The notes under the pieces were generated by a model. The model saw only the letters and a list, made by a program, of their open reading frames with translations, did not search any database and was not told the DNA's origin. The translations under genes and the position numbers were made by a program. A DNA stretch of 64,000 nt from Brachypterus glaber. Its lineage: Eukaryota; Arthropoda; Insecta; Coleoptera; Kateretidae. Location: contig OY294048.1 of NCBI GenBank assembly GCA_958510825.1, positions 19,423,589-19,487,588 of the forward strand, given 5' to 3'. Of this stretch, positions 60,043-64,000 are shown in pieces (the stretch's first letter is position 1; each line of letters opens with the position of its first letter).

Positions 60043-60245
60043 GTGAGTACTTAGTTGTGAATCCATCTAGGTCTAACAATATTGCTTTGGGAGAAACATC
60101 GGTTATTTGAAGTTTAATCAAACTTTTCATATGATGTTTTTTTTTTCTTTTTGTAAAAGTCGACAACTTGTATTGCTTGTAAAATTGCTTTGTAAACGTT
60201 GATTTGAAAAGAGTTTAATAAAATATTGCAATTTCTTTTTTATAG

Positions 60246-60374
60246 GATTGATATTAGAAAAGTGTTGGAAGTCCCATGGGCCAATGTATGTCTCGTAAGG
60301 CCGCAGGGGCCCTTGCAGCGTCAACAACCGCCGCTCACAATCGACCGACAACAATGAACAAGCAGAAATTGACG
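60246..60374 (+). CDS. Candidate 5' coding exon with N-myristoylation signature
   Basis: A pyrimidine-rich acceptor (tttcttttttatag, ending 60245) and a consensus donor (GACG|GTAAGT at 60374/60375) bracket a GC-rich island in AT-rich DNA. From ATG 60276 (context tcccATGGG) the frame is open for 33 codons to the donor, phase 0. It starts MGQCMSRKAAGALAASTTAA and continues with a Thr/Asn/Lys-rich tail. MGxxxS/T followed by basic residues is the N-myristoyltransferase motif, and Cys4 could be palmitoylated. If real, the protein would be membrane-anchored and its remaining exons lie beyond a long intron downstream, which would contain the RT fragment at 61480. The gene is not recognised. Another frame, starting at the acceptor, is also open for 37 codons before a stop. 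Confidence 0.45.
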
Positions 60375-60490
60375 GTAAGTAACAGCATGTTATTTACGGA
60401 AATACCGTGCAATTATAAAGTGCCGAACACTTTTTAATGCAAAACTGGCATTAGCGATGAGTAAAATGCAAGTAAGCTGTGTGCGTTTTA

Positions 60491-60843
60491 CTGGCCACCG
60501 AGCTGTTGTATCATATGGGCTTGTCGCGCACAACAACAGAGGCGTGGCTTCAAACGAAGAGTATTTTCTTTTCAAACTGTTCGGCACTTGTCTTTATTAC
60601 GGCAGATTAATTACAATAAAGTATTACAATAAATTAAGGCGAAGGGCGAAATATAGGTGGATTCATTACTGGCCACCGAGCTGTTGTATCATATGGGCTT
60701 GTCACGCACAATAACAGAGGCGTGGCTTCAAACGAAGAGTATTTTCTTTTCAAACTGTTCGGTACTTGTCTTTATTACGGCAGATTAATTACAATAAAGT
60801 ATTACAACAAATTAAGGCGAAGGGCGAAATATAGGTGGATTCA
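60491..60843. repeat. Two tandem copies of a ~178-bp unit
   Basis: ggccaccgagctgttgtatc starts at 60493 and 60671. The units include gaggcgtggcttcaaacgaa and aaggcgaagggcgaaatata and are nearly identical. Frames across them are not convincing as genes. Confidence 0.85.
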
Positions 60844-61479
60844 AATGATCCCAGCATAAATAAATAATCACAACTAAGTGCACAATATGCGCGCAAGTTT
60901 GTGATACAGATATGCACATAGAACCAGTCGCATGGTATATTATAATACGAAGTCTTTTTCTGGTTGCTGCAACCAGAAATCTGGAAAAGGCAATATTATT
61001 ATCTTATTATAAGATAAATTGTTGTGCTTACCAGGTCCTTAAAAAAAAATTGTTTCTGGACACCGCAGCTAGTTATCTTATTGCCATTACCAGATATCTG
61101 GTTACAGAATCCATAAAAATAGTTGTTTTTTATGCCCTTTCCACATGATAACCTTTTCGCTAATTCTGTCCAATCGCACTCGTTTATAACTCTATTGAGC
61201 GTCCTAACGCGTCTAATTTTGCTTAAACAGGTGCCTAAAAATGCTTAGGTTCAGAGTTATGGACATTTGCCCGGTAAAATGCGAAGCCAGTCCGACATTG
61301 ACTCTATGTGTTCTAGAGCACTGGATAGGCAGGTGGGTTAGGGTAGGTAGATAGTTTACACACTACACAAAAGAGAGTACCGACATACACGAAATTTTAT
61401 ACCGAAAATGGCGGACAAAAGTGCGTCATCAAGAGGATAATTTTAACAAAATAATTATGCGAGTCAGCAAAAAAATTCG
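60844..61479. other. Intergenic or intronic stretch
   Basis: No gene recognised. Small hairpin tttctggttgctgcaacc, then agaaa near 60956-60980. Confidence 0.35.
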
Positions 61480-62174
61480 TTGGTAGAAAAAAGACAGAAA
61501 GACATAATAAAGAATGGTTTGATAAGGAATGCAAACAATTAATCCAACAAAAAGTTAACACAATATTAAAATGGCTAAAGACTAAAAACGAAAATGACAG
61601 AAATTAATACGAAAGAATAAGAAAAATAAGCTTACTAAAAGAAAAAAGATAGAATGGCTAGAAAACAAATTAAAAAAATTGAAATGGGAAGCACAAATAA
61701 AAACACAACAAGCTTCTATCAAAAAATTAATAAACAAAACAAAAGATATAAAGGAAATATAAGTGAAATAAGAGACAAAGAGGGAAAAATAATAGATGAT
61801 GACGAAGAATATAAGAAAAGATGGAAAGAATACTTTGAAGAGATATTAAATGATATACAAACAAAAGAAATTGAAAACAGTGACGAGCAACAACACGAAA
61901 ACGAAGTGCCGACAGAGGAAGAAATTAAAGAAATAATAAGTAAATGTAGAAATGGAAAAGCACCCGGCGAAGACGGCATAAATATGGAAATGATAAAAAA
62001 CGGCGGAGATAATTTACTATGTATATATAAGTTAATAAAGAAGTTTGGAAAAAAGAACAAATGCCAAAAGAATGGGAAATGAGACAAATCATAACTATAC
62101 ATAAAAAAGGTGACCAACAGCAGTGCAAAAATTATCGAGGAATAACACTACTTAATGCTGCATATAAAATCCTG
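61480..62174 (+). pseudogene. Non-LTR retrotransposon fragment: linker and start of reverse transcriptase
   Basis: From 61503 one frame reads HNKEWFDKECKQLIQQK, the usual segment between endonuclease and RT, until a stop near 61605. From 61654 to about 62040 the frame reads a typical RT N-terminal region: FYQKINKQNK, YKKRWKEYFEEILND, then NGKAPGEDGINMEMIKNGG. A frameshift near 62040 moves the rest ([38 protein letters not shown]) to another frame, ending at a stop at 62175. The catalytic YADD part is absent. The fragment is truncated at both ends and non-functional. The clade is not resolved. Confidence 0.85.
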
Positions 62175-64000
62175 TAAACTTCGTGCATTTTATTTTATTC
62201 CAGACGAACCAATTAATATAATAATAATAATATTTATTGCATAGAAAGGACTTACATAATATATACAATGGTAATCATTTTCAAATAAATATGCTAAAAA
62301 ACAGAAATGTAATAAAACATTTGAGCGTGCCTTTAAAATATTTTCTAAAACTAAATACAATATTTTCAAAATTTATAAGAATACGAGGTATATAATATAT
62401 AATTGATAAAAATGTACAGAGGTAAGTATTGATAATTTTCCATAAAATGCTAAACAAAAACACGTTACAACATAAATATACAAACAACTAAATAACTATA
62501 TAAATACATAAATTACATTACATTACATTAATAATTAAATAAATAACATTGGCACAATAACATAAAGTTTATGATTAAAAACTATTATAACGAGTAAGAA
62601 TAAATTAATAAATAATTGGGTAAAAATATTATTTTTTAAATAAATAATATTTTTTAGGTATTTTTTAGATCAATTTGTTTAATAACGGTTTCTCTTGGTA
62701 ACTGAAAGATATAATTTTTGCATAAATCAATTTATTAATTTCAATTCATTAATTTTTATTAATACAAAATATTTACAACTTAAATTGTTTATACAACTGT
62801 AGTGATGTTGAAAATTCGATCTAATTTAGTGATGTGGTATATAATTCGGTTATAGCCGAGCAGTTAATTATAACTTTTATTATAACTTACTCAGTTAGGT
62901 TGGCCATACAATCTTCTGTCATATTTAAAGTATACCCGAGCGGAGAATATACTTAACCACTTATCACTTTATTCGGGAGCGGGTATTCTAGGAGACGGCG
63001 CTTTGGAAACAGATAAAACGATTTCTTCTTAACTTAAGAATAATATATTAAATAAATGTGAATAAATTCTTCAAGATCATGAAAGATCAATTCTTAATTC
63101 TAAGTCCTATTTCTATGCAAAGCCCTTAAATTTTAATTTTCATTATATATTAGTTTTCCATTAAATACTTCTAACTTAAAACATTCTATGTTTGAAATCC
63201 CAACTATTCGCAATCATTTTCAAATCCCAATTTATTGTCCACATTTTTCTTAGTGTATATTAAAACTGGTTCGTATAAGTCTTTTAAATAAGTTTACAAA
63301 ATATTTTTCAAAGTTAAATAATATTCGTCAAAATTTCATACTAACAGTATTTATAAGTGTCCAATTATTTTTATGTCTGATAAAACGAGTCTCAAAATTT
63401 TTCTAAGTTTAACAACTATTTTTTAATTCAAGAATAAATCTCAAAATTAATTCTCACAGAAACTACATTTTCACTTTTGAATTTGACATAGCGACACCCT
63501 GAATATAACTGAATAATTATGAATCTTTTCATAAGTTTATATACCCAATAAGAAGGTCACTAGTTAAATTTATTTGACAATGCTATTAGCGCAAAATATC
63601 TACAAAGATACCGCGCATATTTAATTACCCCGACAAAAGAGTTTCAGTCTCATCAATTTGCAAGCTAATTGCTATTTCTGACATCTGAAACGATCATTTT
63701 GACCATAAATTAAATTTGTATAAACAATTTAGATTACTAGACAACTTTTAAGTTATACCGACAAGAATTACCGAGGAGGGGTCCGAACAAATGTAGGTCA
63801 AACCGAACTCTGCCGATTCGTGAAGCCCCACCACATTTGCGCTCCTCTTAAAGAAATATTATTTTAAAAATCCCAACACCATATAAAATATGCTGATCAT
63901 AACACAACCTATACCCGCCTAAACTTTCGTTTGTGTGCGGATAACATACTTAATAAAAATCAATTTATAATTTAATTATAAAACATTAGAGTATTTTAAT
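62175..64000. other. AT-rich stretch, nothing recognised
   Basis: ATA/ATT-rich tracts at 62215-62240. GC-richer patches at 62930-63010 and 63770-63850 have no open frame or identifiable motif; a decayed LTR-type element is possible but not supported. Confidence 0.35.

Noticed and set aside
60457..60714. 85-codon plus frame in the 178-bp duplicates
   Set aside because: The repeated block is read in two frames with no domain, and upstream splice signals do not join it in phase.
62930..63850. LTR retrotransposon end
   Set aside because: GC-richer patches suggested an LTR, but no paired repeat, primer-binding site or coding region could be found in the window.

Overview
This window is eukaryotic, and almost certainly insect, nuclear DNA. 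It is AT-rich, dense with microsatellites and foldback transposons, and carries one clear host gene: an insect-type inhibitor of apoptosis protein (two BIR zinc domains and a C-terminal RING) at 28804-29781 on the plus strand. Neither species nor order can be fixed from sequence alone. A beetle or other insect with a large, repeat-rich genome would fit.

Layout. 0.5-2 kb: minus-strand wreck of a non-LTR retrotransposon (end of reverse transcriptase plus RNase H). 3.4-10.2 kb: foldback and TIR elements, one carrying a tRNA-derived SINE. 11.1-12.5 kb: three tandem copies of a ~451-bp unit. 14.5-15.8 kb: array of short GGCGCC-containing repeats. 18.9-19.8 kb: two copies of another 451-bp unit. 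19.9-20.8 kb: mariner-like MITE with a second TIR element inside it, flanked by a 10-bp target duplication. 22.4-25.4 kb: a stack of transposons inserted into one another. 27.1-30.3 kb: the IAP gene with two candidate non-coding first exons, an intronless coding exon and a poly(A) signal. 30.3-38.7 kb: more TIR elements and decayed tandem repeats. 38.97-40.65 kb: a large foldback interrupted by a Penelope-like terminal repeat that carries a complete hammerhead ribozyme. 41.4-45.9 kb: satellite of ~152-bp monomers in a trimeric higher-order pattern. 46,571-46,770: assembly gap of 200 N. 51.8-52.2 kb: a second Penelope-like terminal insertion, a nearly perfect 151-bp-arm palindrome. 55.4-58.6 kb: three almost identical tandem copies of a ~1.06-1.08 kb unit studded with an AACGACGGTCCC motif. 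60.25-60.37 kb: a GC-rich candidate coding exon with an N-myristoylation signature. 61.5-62.2 kb: a truncated reverse transcriptase fragment.

The IAP gene is the only confidently functional protein gene. The strongest non-protein signal is the hammerhead ribozyme at 40077-40143 (minus). All of its core nucleotides and three stems can be read off the sequence, and it sits in an insertion with a 12-bp target-site duplication. Family names for the transposons rest on terminal sequence and duplication length only, since no transposase gene is visible in the window.
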